64,000 bases of DNA from Pectinophora gossypiella. Lineage: Eukaryota; Arthropoda; Insecta; Lepidoptera; Gelechiidae. The position numbers were made by a program, and so were the translations under genes. Positions 49,269 to 60,780 of this stretch are shown here, one piece after another (position 1 is the first letter of the stretch; each line of letters starts with the position of its first letter). The notes beneath the pieces were generated by a model. It saw only the letters and a list, made by a program, of their open reading frames with translations. It was not told the DNA's origin and did no database searches. The DNA is taken from NCBI RefSeq assembly GCF_024362695.1, contig NW_026063240.1, positions 62,001 to 126,000 on the forward strand. The letters run 5' to 3'.

Positions 49269-49691
49269 TTTGATTAAAAAGTTGTTAAGTTGAATATTAA
49301 AAGAATTGCCCATGTTTTGATTAATCAAATATAGTACGCAAATATGAAGATTGACAGTACACCTCGTTCTAGAACCTCGCAATGAAACCGTTAACCACAC
49401 ATCCTCCGCACTTGAATTCCAATCCAAGTCACACGAGGTCGTCAGATCACGGCGTACTGCAATGGCTACCCCACCGCCCTTGGTTTGACGCGTAAGGGCA
49501 TAATCACGGTCACGTCGATAAACAATATACCTATCGTCAAAAAGTTCCGCGTCCGATATGCCGTCAAGAAGCCAAGTTTCGGTCAATGCTATGACATCAT
49601 AATTGCTGGTCAGTAGATTACGTATAAAAATATCAGTTTTTGTCCTTAATCCCCTACAGTTCTGGTAATAAACAAAAAGGTTAGAAGACAT
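49269..49691 (-). CDS. LINE-H ORF2, endonuclease N-terminus
   Basis: Start chosen at MSSNLFVYYQNCRGLRTKTD (ATG 49691), the usual beginning of the APE-type endonuclease. Then VIALTETWLLDGISDAELFD (catalytic Glu), GGGVAIAVRRDL and VNLHICVLYLINQN, to the Helitron. Upstream in-frame residues exist but look like leader. The spacing of about 320 bp from ORF1 is normal for this group. Confidence 0.87.
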
Positions 49692-50012
49692 TTTGAAGAA
49701 AGTCATTAACTGGATAACTATCATAACATACTTCACATCCCTCACTTATAATGAAAAAATGCATCTTAATAAGTTTTATAAAAATAATAGGCATCAATAA
49801 GTATTGTCTACAAACTTCGAATAATACAAAAAAATAAGATAGTAAAAGTAGGTAAGTAAAACATTCAAGCGAGCGCTCAACGCTGCGGTTCAAAAAGTAG
49901 GCATTTGCTGGAATGCAGTGACGACGCACGGTACAGTGAATAGAATAACAAGTAGTGGTGCTCAAAGTAAACCGGAAAAAAATACTTAGGAAAAAAATAC
50001 AAATGTAAGGTG

Positions 50013-50975
50013 TTAATGAATTTTGTCCAAGTCTTTCGAATTTTTTATGGTTATAACCTTGGATTCCGGACTTTTTCTGGCAAAAATCTTTGAGTTTTTT
50101 ACCCAAATGAAATCATAATCCTTAGCTTTAGCAAGTTTTTTAGCTTCTGTGAAAAGTATCTTGTTTTGTACCGTGAGGTGGTCATTTACAAAAATCTGAT
50201 TAGTACCTTCTAGACCTATATCGGTAGGATAAAGCTTTTTGGTAGAACGTGCAGCGGCGATGAAGTCCTCCTTTACATATCGATTTATGAACGATAGTAT
50301 TATCGGTTTAGAATGGTTGTCTTTGGATGGGACTCGAGTCACGAAGTTGATGCTTTGTTTGGTTATAGGATACATGATCTTAGAACCAATAGCTGTAACT
50401 ACGTTAAACAGGTTTTCCCGGTCCTTCATTGGAACTCCTTTAATTTCTACATTATTCAGCCGCGCCCATTGATTTTTTTCGTTAAGATCGCTCTCCAATT
50501 GGGATATGCGCTGTTCTAATTTTAATGCATCGTCTTGTGCCCTTTCCACAACTTGAAGTCTTGCATCCAAGTTTTGCAACTTATTGGAAACCGCAGTTAC
50601 CGAAGACTTAACTTCCAGAATCTCGCTCTTGATCTCCTTGATACCTTCCATCACCGCAAGAAGGGGAGCCAGGGTGAGTTTGATCTTGTTAAGCTCCTCC
50701 ATGACATGCTCCAGTGTAGCAGGCTTCGGTGACCCGCACGATGGTGGCGTAAAACCAGATGCAGCTGACGTTATATCCTGCGGCTGTGCGGAGGTTTCCC
50801 CCGTCGCCGTTCCAGTCTTGCAATGGGGACATCTCCAAGCGGCTTGACGGTCGGCACCCAGCTTGCGGTAGCCCTTCTCAGTAATACCAGCGCATGGGAA
50901 GTCATAAAAATTCATGCAACTGCTACACTTTGCGTAATCCTGGACCTCGTCACCACACCTAATGCACTTGACCAT
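50013..50975 (-). CDS. LINE-H ORF1 protein (PHD-like finger, coiled coil, RNA-binding)
   Basis: 320 residues, intact. Finger: C4, C7, C17, C20, C28, then RCPHC. The usual zinc-ligand His is Asp25 (FYDFPC), as in LINE-D ORF1. A Pro/Ser/Thr linker follows, then a coiled coil from about residue 85 to 165 (LEHVMEELNKIKLTLAPLLA and on). The RNA-binding type C-terminal half has ARLNNVEIKGVPMKDRENLF and NQIFVNDHLTVQNKILFTEA. ORF1 proteins package LINE RNA. The layout matches LINE-D but the sequences differ considerably. Confidence 0.87.
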   Translation of the reverse strand: MVKCIRCGDEVQDYAKCSSCMNFYDFPCAGITEKGYRKLGADRQAAWRCPHCKTGTATGETSAQPQDITSAASGFTPPSCGSPKPATLEHVMEELNKIKLTLAPLLAVMEGIKEIKSEILEVKSSVTAVSNKLQNLDARLQVVERAQDDALKLEQRISQLESDLNEKNQWARLNNVEIKGVPMKDRENLFNVVTAIGSKIMYPITKQSINFVTRVPSKDNHSKPIILSFINRYVKEDFIAAARSTKKLYPTDIGLEGTNQIFVNDHLTVQNKILFTEAKKLAKAKDYDFIWVKNSKIFARKSPESKVITIKNSKDLDKIH

Positions 50976-51230
50976 ATTTGGGCACTAAAATATACAACCA
51001 CGCCAAACGGTAATAGAAGTTTGAGATGCACTGGCCACTGCGACCGATAGGTACCTAAGTAATCGAGTTGTAAAATACGTGCGCTCGTTAAAAGTCCGAG
51101 TCGTGTACTGTCAGGAAAAAAAAGTCAGGAAGATTGCGAGGTACCTCGTATAATAACACTTCACACACACGAGCACAAGTTTATAAAGTTATTTGAAAGA
51201 AATCCGGTGGCCTTTTAGTCAAAGAACACT

Positions 51231-51668
51231 AAAAATATTTATTTATTTGACGAAGCTAAAAAATTATGCAGCCGCCATGAAGCCGATGAACAATTCGAGA
51301 GGGGGCCGCGTCGATCACGACCAATCAGCACGCAGTTTTTCATTGGAAAATAGTGTAACTAGCGCCACCTCTGCGAGCCATCCAGCAACACTCGCTACTC
51401 ACGGTCAAGCGAGCGCCGTGCACAAACAGCGGGAATCTCAAATGTTTTTACTCGAAGCAATCAGAACACACATATTTAATAAGTAAATAAATACAAACTT
51501 AATGGTGCTTAACCATGCTCCCCGGGTTGAAAGGTCGCAGAACTTTCAAGAAACATTGAAGATAAAATAATTTTGGTGGCAAGTTAACAGAGAATGTTGA
51601 GGTTTTTAAAGGCTATATTATGTTATATTAAATATATATACTACTATAAGTAATGTAGATTTAATTAT
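51231..51668. other. AT-rich DNA, possibly including the LINE-H 5' end
   Basis: The 5' limit of LINE-H is not visible. The short GC-richer stretch 51290-51430 could still belong to its 5' UTR. Nothing else is recognised before the gypsy LTR. Confidence 0.5.
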
Positions 51669-52007
51669 TGTTAGCGCCATCGTCATCTACCGCCACTTAT
51701 CTTTGATTTTCCATAGTTATTACATTTAAATTCAATCTAATTAAGTATAAATTAATGTACGAATACTATTTAGTTACTTAGTTATTTTATATTTCAGTTG
51801 TTTATTTGATTTTCTAATATGCGAATTGTATTGATGGGTAATTTATTTCTTTTGCTCTGGTAACACTTAAATTGGATTATATCAAGTTTATAAAAGGCAT
51901 GACATTTGGTTATTCGCGCTCATTCTGTTTTTGTTCTACCAAGTATAAACTGCAAGTTCGTGACTACTTCGTATTTTATTTCGACTACACTTGGAATCCC
52001 TTCAACA
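51669..52007 (+). repeat. gypsy-2 5' LTR
   Basis: Starts TGTTAGCGCCATCGTCATCT and ends near CCCTTCAACA, about 339 bp. The first 231 bp are repeated at 61939-62169. No standard TGG primer site follows; the next bases are CTTCAGAAGTGGGATTATCC, so the inner boundary and primer are uncertain. Confidence 0.85.
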
Positions 52008-52030
52008 CTTCAGAAGTGGGATTATCCAAA

Positions 52031-53107
52031 ATGTCCGGCCCCTACATCGACGGATTAGGTCGAAAGCGGAAGAAAACTAGAGAGGCACGCTGTTCTGACG
52101 ACGATGAAAACGTGGATTTTTTTTCTTCGGATCAAGATTGTGATGCACCTTCAACGGAAAAACAACGTCGTATTACGTCTACAGAAGCAGAAGTAATACC
52201 AAAATTTCAACCAGAAGACAGAAATAGCAATGTGAAAGGCTGGCTGCACAAAATAGATCAGCTAGGGGACGTGTACGGCTGGAATAATCATGATCGTCAA
52301 TTTATCATGCAAATCCGTCTTCGAGGCTCAGCACGTGATTGGTACGACGATTTAGACGATTATAAACTTACATGGAGCCAGTGGAAGGAAGCTTTGCAGA
52401 ACGCTTTTCCTCGTTCAACGGATTTCGTCGACAAACTTGAAGAAATGCTTTCCAGAACGAAAACTAATGCTGAAACGATGACGAAATATTTCCACGAAAA
52501 ATTGTCTTTATTGAAAAAGTGCAAAATCTACGACGGAGATGCTATTTCATGCATAATCAAAGGACTACCTTTAGAGATACGGGCAAATGCTAAAGCCTAT
52601 CAATGCGACACACCCGAACAACTATACTACGGGTATTTATCTTCACTGGAGAATTATCGACGGGTAGAAGCAGTAGCCACCGCGAAGAAGACCATGACGA
52701 CAACGTGGCGGCGTGGAACATCTACTCAGCAGCTGCCGAAGATCTGTTACTCGTGCCGAAAACCTGGTCACGAAGCGCGGGATTGCCGAGCATCACTGCA
52801 CTGTGATGTCTGCCAGCGCAGCGGTCACCAAGCAGCCACATGCTGGTATGCGGCCGGGAGCTCGCGACAACAACCACAACAAACATCACAGGTCAGTGGC
52901 GTTCTACATATCACATATGACATTTATTTAGATTTATACGTAAAACAAGTGCATGTGAATGGGCATACGATGAAAGCCTACATTGACACCGGTAGTAAAC
53001 TAAATATCCTCACAATCGAACAAGCTAAAAATCTAGAATTGGCAGTCTTACCTTCTTCTATTGTAATGAAAGGGTTTGGGGCACTGCAGAAGTTAAAGTT
53101 TACGTAG
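52031..53107 (+). CDS. gypsy-2 gag and protease
   Basis: I place the start at ATG 52031 (MSGPYIDGLGRKRKKTREAR), just past the LTR; the longer in-frame stretch from 51872 is LTR-encoded. Capsid-like region FIMQIRLRGSARDWYDDLDD, WSQWKEALQNAFPRS and YFHEKLSLLKKCKI. Two zinc knuckles follow, CYSCRKPGHEARDC and CDVCQRSGHQAATC, then protease AYIDTGSKLNILT. The frame then stops at 53105-53107 because of a shift near 53090; the protease continues in another frame (VYVDNVILYGCVELTDY). Role: particle assembly and polyprotein cleavage. Confidence 0.87.
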   Translation: MSGPYIDGLGRKRKKTREARCSDDDENVDFFSSDQDCDAPSTEKQRRITSTEAEVIPKFQPEDRNSNVKGWLHKIDQLGDVYGWNNHDRQFIMQIRLRGSARDWYDDLDDYKLTWSQWKEALQNAFPRSTDFVDKLEEMLSRTKTNAETMTKYFHEKLSLLKKCKIYDGDAISCIIKGLPLEIRANAKAYQCDTPEQLYYGYLSSLENYRRVEAVATAKKTMTTTWRRGTSTQQLPKICYSCRKPGHEARDCRASLHCDVCQRSGHQAATCWYAAGSSRQQPQQTSQVSGVLHITYDIYLDLYVKQVHVNGHTMKAYIDTGSKLNILTIEQAKNLELAVLPSSIVMKGFGALQKLKFT

Positions 53108-53426
53108 ATAATGTAATATTATACGGCTGTGTGGAATTAACCGACTACAACTTGTCTACAATAGACTTAATTATCGGACAGAAGATGATTAATCAAGAAA
53201 ACGTTAGTTTGGTAACAACAACAAACTCTGTGACATTCTACCCTACGTCTGACTTATGTAACACTCTCAGTGACGTACAGTTGCATCCAGCTGATTTTAT
53301 TTCGAAGTACCCTATATTTTTGAGCTATGATACCGTTGTTCCGAAACAAAGCTGCAGTTTCGTTAAAGTATATATCGACTGTAATGCGAACGAAATAGAA
53401 CACACATTTCTGATGCGCCCCGTACC
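53090..53426 (+). pseudogene. gypsy-2 protease C-terminus to pre-RT spacer
   Basis: Frame continuing after the shift: VELTDYNLSTIDLIIGQKMI (the IIG motif closing the protease) and a spacer to FLMRPVP. A second shift near 53425 leads to VYFELGGLCYFIPQSVL in the pol frame. Both shifts look like single-base indels. Confidence 0.65.
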
Positions 53427-56207
53427 GTGTACTTTGAATTAGGAGGTTTGTGTTATTTTATACCGCAATCAGTGTTATCTTCATATAATTGTTTCATAAA
53501 AGTAATAAATGTCGGCGAGGATCTTCTGTGGCATGCAAATAAACTAGTGGCCCGTGCAGAATTAATAAATGTGTATGAATGTGAAAATTCTACAATTTTA
53601 CAAATTGACGAACAAACTGAATGCGATATAAAGCAAAGCGATTTAAATGTCGGCGATCTCGATGAGGAACACTTAGATAAATTACTAGGGTTGTTAAACC
53701 GTTTTAGGTCTTGTTTTTCGAGAGGTACTAACGATTTAGGCTGTACTGATTTGATAAGTATGCAAATCAAAACTAATAACGATGAGCCGGTGTTTCGTAA
53801 ACCGTATAGATTATCTCACAAAGAGAACGAGATTGTAAACGCAAAGGTTCAGGAGTTGATAGACGCCGGAATCGTCAGGGAGTCTGTGTCAGACTATTCG
53901 AGTCCTGTGGTCCTAGTAAAAAAGAAGAACGGAGACTATAGGTTATGCGTGGACTATCGTGCTTTAAACTCACGCACAGTTAAAGACAGATTTCCCTTGC
54001 CAAATATTGAAGACCAACTTACTCGTTTGTCTGGTAAAGCATATTTTACTGCTTTAGATCTGGCACAGGGTTACATGCAAGTTCCCATAGATAAAGAGTC
54101 AGTTCATAAGACTGCTTTCGTTACTCCATGCGGCCAGTACGAATTCCTAAAAATGCCGTTTGGCTTGGCAAATGCACCCGCAGTGTTTTCTCGATTGATT
54201 AAAATGGCACTACATGGTATTGGTAACGAAATTGCTTTGTATTTGGATGACGTCATGCTGCCGAGCGTGACAGTAGAAGAGGGTCTAAATCTATTGGAAC
54301 GCGTTTTACAATCATTAAAGAATGCGAACCTAAAACTTAACCTACAAAAATGCTCATTTCTAAAATCCAGCGTTAGTTATTTAGGTCACGAAATTACTGA
54401 AGGCACCATACAACCGGGACAGGCTAAAGTGGCTTGTGTAAGCGAGTACAAAAGACCAAGTAACGTGCACGAAATACGACAATTTATCGGCTTAACGTCG
54501 TATTTTAGAAAATTTATCCGCAGCTTTGCTGAAATTGCTAGACCCTTAACAGAACTGACTAAAAAGGGTGTCGAATGGTATTGGGGATCAGAGCAGGAAG
54601 AAGCATTCCAAACATTGAAGCGAAAACTAACCGAACGACCGGTATTAGGTATCTATGATAGGAACGCTAACACAGAACTTCATACCGACGCAAGTAGTAA
54701 AGGGTTAGGCGGAATACTACTTCAACATCAACATGACGGTACTCTTAAACCTATTGCATATTTTAGCAGAGACACTAGCAAAGAGGAACGGTTTTATCAC
54801 AGTTATGAACTCGAAACGCTAGCGGTGGTAGAATCCTTGAAGCGGTTTCGGGTTTACTTGACCGGGTTACCAGTTAAAGTTGTCACCGATTGTAATGCGT
54901 TGCGCACTACCCTTGAAAAAAAGGATCTGATTCCTCGTATTGCCAGATGGTGGTTGACTATTCAAGACTTCGATATTTTTATAGAATATCGTCCGGGAGA
55001 TCACATGAAGCACGTAGATGCACTCAGTAGGAACCCCATCGTGGCTGAAGTGCAAATAATTGAGGAGTCAGACTGGTTGTTGACCCTGCAAATGCAAGAC
55101 GAAACCCTTCAAAATATTATAACACAGTTGCGTGGTGGAACCGACAACCCTGATATTACGTCAAACTATGTAATAAAAGAAGGCAGTTTGTACAGAAAAA
55201 CACTCTTAGGAGATCGATTCGTTATTCCTAAACTTGCTAAGTATGGATTAATGCAAAGGTATCATGACCAAATAGGTCATCCCGGTTTCGATAAGTGTGA
55301 GAAAGCCATCAAGGCTCAGTTCTGGTTCAAGGGCATGACACGATTTATTAGAAAATATACGAGTTCGTGTTTGCAGTGCGCGTACGGTAAAGGTAATTTT
55401 GGCAGGGTTGAAGGCGAACTACACCCAATCGAAAAACCAGCTGTACCTATGCACACGCTGCACACCGACCATTTAGGCCCATTTGTTAAGACACGGCGTG
55501 GTAATTCTTACCTGCTTGTAATTATAGATTCATTTACGAAATTCGTTTTCGCGAAGCCTGCAAAGAACGCAAGCTCAATTGAGACTATCAGACTTTTCAA
55601 AGAAGTTGTTGATCAATTTGGAAATCCTCAAAAGGTGATAACCGATCGTGGCAAGGCTTTCACAAGCCGATATTTTAAACAATTTGCTCAAGAAAGACAA
55701 TTTAAACACGTATTAAATGCCATAGCTAGCCCACGGTCTAACGGCCAGGTAGAACGAGTCAACCGCACTCTAATTAATGGGCTTAATACAATGTCTGAAA
55801 GTGAGTGTACGTGGGACCTCAAAGTACCAGACGTTGTATGGGGCATTAATAATACGACTAATTCCACGACAGGTTATACACCATTCAGTCTTATGTTTGG
55901 TCACGATAACTCACGGCTTCCGGGCTATCCATCTCCGGCAGCTATGGATGCCCCTTCTCAGCGACAACAATTAGATTCGCGTAGGACAACTGCAAAAATA
56001 CGAATAGACCGAAATATGACTGAGATGAAAAGCAGGTTTGATCGGATACATAAACGTTGTAAGAAATACTCTGTTGGTCAGCTTGTTCTCTGGAAGGGTG
56101 GTTCTGCGAGAGACCCTCGGGCTAAAGTTACACGGAAACTTGATGGTATATACACAGGACCATACCGAGTGGTCAAAGCTGAACACTGTTTAGACCGATA
56201 TACAATA
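53427..56207 (+). CDS. gypsy-2 pol (RT, RNase H, integrase)
   Basis: RT: FRKPYRLSHKENEIVNAKVQ, DYRLCVDYRALNSRT, YFTALDLAQGYMQVPI, FLKMPFGLANAPAVFSRLI and the YLDD box at 54240-54251. RNase H: TELHTDASSKGLGGILLQ and HSYELETLAVVESLKRF. Integrase: a finger around HPGFDKCEKAI and SSCLQC, then HTDHLGPF, VITDRGKAFT and SNGQVERVNR, giving D, D-35-E with codons 55467, 55644 and 55752. RT before integrase marks Ty3/gypsy. The frame is intact until RYTI at 56207 where Hel3 is inserted. Its true end is at 60625-60780. Confidence 0.92.
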
Positions 56208-57510
56208 TTATATTATATATAGCTACAAACCCATGTACTGACTGACTGACTCACTGACTCACTGACTCACTGACAGGGTTGTTCTCCCAGAAGGAGCGTC
56301 GGGGGGTGAAAATGATGTATGGGGGGTGTGATCGGGACCTCCCGGTGAGTATGGGAAAACTTCCAGATCATGGAAAACTGCTCCGCATCAGGGAGACACC
56401 CTACAGTCTGGCGCAACTATTATACCTAGATCAATTATTTTTTCGCAAAACCTATTTAAATCTTGGTCAAATCCAATCGCCGGTGAAAAAAGAACAAAAT
56501 GGCGGAAAAACAAGATGGCCGCCATACAAAATTTTCGTTTTTCCAGAAAATGCCTCGGGGTAAAAATGATGTATGGGAGGTGTGATCAAAACCTCAAGTT
56601 GAGTATGAAAATACTGTTCGATCTTGAAAAACTGCTCCGCATCAGGAAGACACCCTACGGCCTGGCAAAACTATAAAACCTGGAGCAATAATTTTTTCAC
56701 GAAACCTATTTAAATCTTGGTCAAATTCTATTGTGGGTGAAAAAAAATCAAAATGGCGGAAAAACAAGATGGCCGTCATACAAAATTTTATTTTTGCAGA
56801 AAATGTCTCATGGGTAAAAACTGTGTATGGGGATGTAATCGGAGTGTCTTGTCGAGAACGGAAAATTTTCTCAATCTTCAAAAACTGCTCCGCATCAGGG
56901 AGACACCCTACGGCCTGGAAAAACTATAAAACCTGGAGCAATTTTTCTTTCGCGAAACATATTTAAATCTTGGTCAAATTCTATTGTGGGTGAAAAAAAA
57001 TCAAAATGGCGGAAAAACAAGATGGCCGCCATACAAAATTTTGTTTTTCCAGAAAATATCTTGGGTGTAAAAATGATGTATAGGAGTGTGATCGGAACGT
57101 CATCTTGGAAAACTGCTCCGCATCAGGGCGGCACCCTACGGCCTGGGAAAACTATCGCTCCTGGAACGATTCTTTTTTCACCAAACCTAATAAAATCTTG
57201 GTCAAATTTTATCGCCGGTGAAAAAAAAACAAAATGGCCGAAAAACAAGATGGCCGCCATACAAATTTTTGTTTGTCCAGAAAATGTCTCGGGTGTAAAA
57301 ACGATGTATAGGGGTGTTATCGGAACGTCATCTTGGAAAACTGCTCCGCATCAGGGAGACACCCTACGGCCTGGCAAAACTATAGCAGCTAGAACTTTTT
57401 TGATTTCACGAGACCTATTTAAGTCTTGGTCAAATTCTATCGCGGTAAAAAAATGGCGGGAAAACAACACACGCGAGCAGCTTGCTGCGAGCGAACCACG
57501 CGACATCTAG
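56208..57510 (+). mobile_element. Helitron-like element Hel3, copy 1
   Basis: Starts TTATATTATATATAGC after an A in the gypsy pol and ends CACGCGACATCTAG, with a hairpin (GCAGCTTGCTGC) about 20 nt before the end. No target duplication, A/T target, CTAG end: Helitron-like, although the 5' end lacks the usual TC. Begins with CTGACTGACTCACTGA repeats, then about five units of roughly 250 bp marked by AAACTGCTCCGCATCAGG, ACACCCTACGGCCTGG and AAAACAAGATGGCCGCCATA. No protein gene. Confidence 0.8.
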
Positions 57511-59030
57511 TTATATTATATATAGCTGCAAACCCACTGACTCACTCACTCACTGACATAATTGTTCTCCCAGAAGGAGCGTCGGGGGGTAAAAATAATG
57601 CATGAGAAAAGTGATCGGGACCTCCCGGTGAGTATGGGAAAACTTCCAGATCTTGGAAAACTGCTCCGCATCAGGGAGACACCCTACGGCCTGGCGAAAC
57701 TATCGCACCTGGAACGATTCTTTTTTCACAAAACCTACTTAAATCTTGGTCAAATTCTATTGTCGGTGAAAAAAAATCAAAATGGCGGAAAAACAAGATG
57801 GCCGCCATACAAAATTTCGTTTTTCCAGAAAATGTCTCGTTGGTAAAACTGATGTGTGGGAATGTAATCGGAGTGTCTTGTCGAGTATGGAAACACTTCT
57901 TGATCTTTAGAAACTGCTCCGCATCAGGGAGACACCCTACGGCCTGGCAAAACTATCACATCTGAATCAATTTTTTTTTCGCACCATTTATTAAAATCTT
58001 GGTCAAATTTTATCACCGGTAAAAAAAATACAAAATGGCGGAAAAACAAGATGGCTGCCATACAATTTTTTTGTTTTTCCTGAAAATGCCTCGAGGGTAA
58101 AAATTATGTATGGGGATGTAATCGGAACGTCTTATTGAGTATGGATATACTTCTCGATCTTGGAAAGCTGCTCCGCATCAGGGAGACACCCTACGGCCTG
58201 GCAAAACTATAATACCTGGAGCAATATTTTTTTCACGAAACCTATTTAAATCTTGGTCAAATTTTATCGCCGGTGAAAAAAAAACAAAATAGCGGAAAAA
58301 CAAGATGGCCGCCATACAAAATTTTCGTTTTTCCCGAAAATGCCTCGGGGGTAAAAATGATGTATGAGGAATGTGATCGAAACATCATGTTGAGTATGGA
58401 AATACTTTTCGATCTTCGAAAGCTGCTCCGCATCAGGGAGACACCCTACAGCCTGGCGAAACTATCACACCTGGAACTTTTTTGTTTTCACGAAGCCTAT
58501 TAAAGTCTTGGTCAAATTTTATCGCCAGTGAAAAAAAAAACAAAATGGCCGAAAAACAAGATGGCCGCCATATAAATTTTTGTTTTGCCAGAAAATGTCT
58601 CGGGTGTAAAAATGATGTAAAGGGGTGTGATCAGAACGTCATCTTGGAAAACTGCTCCGCATCAGGGAGACACCCTACGGCCTGGCAAAACTATAGCACC
58701 TAGAACTTTTTTGATTTCACGACACGTATTTAAGTCTTGGTCAAATTATATCCCCGGTGAAAAAGAACAAAATGGCCGAAAAACAAGTTGGCCGCCATAA
58801 AAATTTTTGTTTTTCCGGAAAATGTCTCAGAGGTAAAATTGATGATCGGAACGTCATCTTGGAAAACTGCTCCGCATCAAGGGTCACCCTATAGCCTGGC
58901 AAAACTATAGCACCTAGAACTTTTTTGATTTCACGAGACCTATTTAAGTCTTGGTCAAATTCTATACAAAGCTTCGAACTAATACAGGACACGCGAGCAG
59001 CTTGCTGCGAGCGAACCACGCGACATCTAG
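57511..59030 (+). mobile_element. Helitron-like element Hel3, copy 2
   Basis: Begins with the same TTATATTATATATAGC immediately after the CTAG of copy 1 and ends CGACATCTAG at 59030. About six units of the same repeat. Head-to-tail tandem with no intervening base. The gypsy sequence TCTATA follows (59031-59036), so both copies occupy one insertion site. Confidence 0.8.
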
Positions 59031-59036
59031 TCTATA

Positions 59037-59155
59037 TCTATACTTATAATAAATCTGTAGAGAGGTCAATTCTGTACATTAAATATTTTTTCAAAATAAC
59101 TATCAGGGGGTGATAAGTGATCGATACTGATGCCAAAAATGCAATCAGTAAAATT

Positions 59156-59196
<41 letters not shown>

Positions 59197-60624
59197 ATGT
59201 TCCTTATAGAAACAAAAACTACTGGACGGATTTTAATGAAACTTGGTACAATTATTCTTCACACTCCTGGACAGGTCATAGTATACTTTTCATCACGCTA
59301 CAATCAATAGGAGCAGAGTAGTGAAGGGAAATCCTTTCGTATGAAAAATCTAAACCACTCAAGTTAGACATTTGAAATTTGGCATGCAGGTACCTTAGAT
59401 ACCGTAGAGGTGTACTAAGAAAGGAATTCCCGAAATTCCCACGGGAACGGGAATTAGCGGGAAAATCCTTTTGTATGAAAAATCTAAACCACTCAAGTTA
59501 GACGTTTGAAATTTGGCATGCAGGTACCATAGGTACCGTAGAGGTGCACTAAGAAAGGAATTCCCAAAATTCTCACGGGAACGGGAATTAGCGGGAAATA
59601 CCTTTTGTATGAAAAATCTAAACCATTCAAGTAAGATGTTTAAAATTTGGCACGCAGGTACCTTAGACACCGTAGAGGTGTACTAAGAAAGGAATTCCCG
59701 AAATTCCCACGGGAACGGGAATTAGCGGGAAAATCCTTTTGTATGAAAAATCTAAACCACTCAAGTTAGACGTTTGAAATTTGGCATGCAGGTACTTTAG
59801 TAAACTTAAAGCTTAGTTGCAACAGGATATTACAAAATTCCCACGGGAACGGTAGTTAGCAGGAAAAAACATTTGTATGAAAAAATCAAATCTAAATAAA
59901 AGGAGAAACTGACTGACTCAGTGACTGACATATCAACGCATAGCCTGAATGGCTAAATGTAGGCATTTGAAATTTGGAAGGGACATAGCTTAGGTACCGT
60001 AGAGGTGCACTAAGAAAGGAATTCCCGGAATTCCCACGGGAACGGAAATTAGCGGGAAAATCCTTTTGTATGAAAAATCTAAACCGCTTAAGTTAGACGC
60101 TTGAAATTTGGCATGCAGGTACCTTAGTTAACTTAAACCTTAGTTGCAACAGGATATTGCAAAATTCCCACGGAAACGGGAGTTAGCGGGAAAAAAACAT
60201 TTGTATGAAAAAATCGAAACCGCGTAAGATAGATGTTTTCAATTCAATTCAATTAAATTATTTATTGCATTCCATGTAGTACAATGGGGTGTTACATAGG
60301 CATAGGAACTAAAACATGGACCCTGTAGGGCACAGCAACGTTGAAGGGAAGAGAGGAAGTGTGTATTAAAATTAAAACTCAATGAACAATCAATTAAAAA
60401 AAAATCAATTCAATCAATTGATTCAATCTAGCATGCATGCATACCTTAGTAAATATAAAGTTTATTTTTGGCTGTATTTTGAAAAATGGGAGTTATTGGG
60501 AAAAAAATCTAAAAATCTAAACTGCATAAGTTAGATGCTTGAAATTTGATATGCACTCCCACACACACAAAGATCTCTCTCTTATATAACACGCCACGCG
60601 GACGAAGTCGCGGGCAAAAGCTAG
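59037..60624 (+). mobile_element. Helitron Hel1, copy 9, complete
   Basis: TCTATACTT start at 59037 after A and CTAG end at 60624 before T. (TCTG)n at 59158-59196, about three 134-bp units and the shared block at 60238-60430. Inserted in the last codons of gypsy-2 pol, six bases downstream of Hel3. Confidence 0.93.
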
Positions 60625-60780
60625 TCTAGCATAAAGGGCATGAAAGGATACAAACGATTCCATGCGATAGTTAGAAGCGAAGTGCTTCGACCATATAAAA
60701 CTACTTTGACTGATGATAGTAGCTCCGGCAGTGACCGCGAAGTAGACAGGGATGACCTTATAGACCTTTTAGAAAGTTAA
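60625..60780 (+). CDS. gypsy-2 pol, last 51 codons
   Basis: Joining 56207 to 59031-59036 and 60625 gives RYTISISS then IKGMKGYKRFHAIVRSEVLR and an acidic tail ending DLIDLLES, TAA at 60778-60780. The frame is preserved. This is the C-terminal tail after integrase. Confidence 0.8.
   Translation, partial: SSIKGMKGYKRFHAIVRSEVLRPYKTTLTDDSSSGSDREVDRDDLIDLLES

Larger units (their letters stand above)
45120..51230 (-). mobile_element. LINE-H, nearly complete CR1/Jockey-group LINE with two inserts
   Basis: Minus orientation: 5' UTR (50976 to about 51230, limit uncertain), intact ORF1, ORF2 split by a Helitron (47999-49268) and a SINE-like insert (46399-46663), and a 3' end with an ATTTT-type tail at 45120-45140. 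Apart from the inserts, I see no frameshift or stop in ORF2, so this LINE was probably active until recently. Confidence 0.85.

Noticed and set aside
51872..52030. N-terminal 53 residues of the gypsy-2 gag frame
   Set aside because: Encoded by the LTR and upstream of the likely ATG at 52031.
59395..59670. 91-codon frame starting MSKVPACQILN, also near 12186 and 48631
   Set aside because: Translation of the 134-bp Hel1 repeat, present in several copies.
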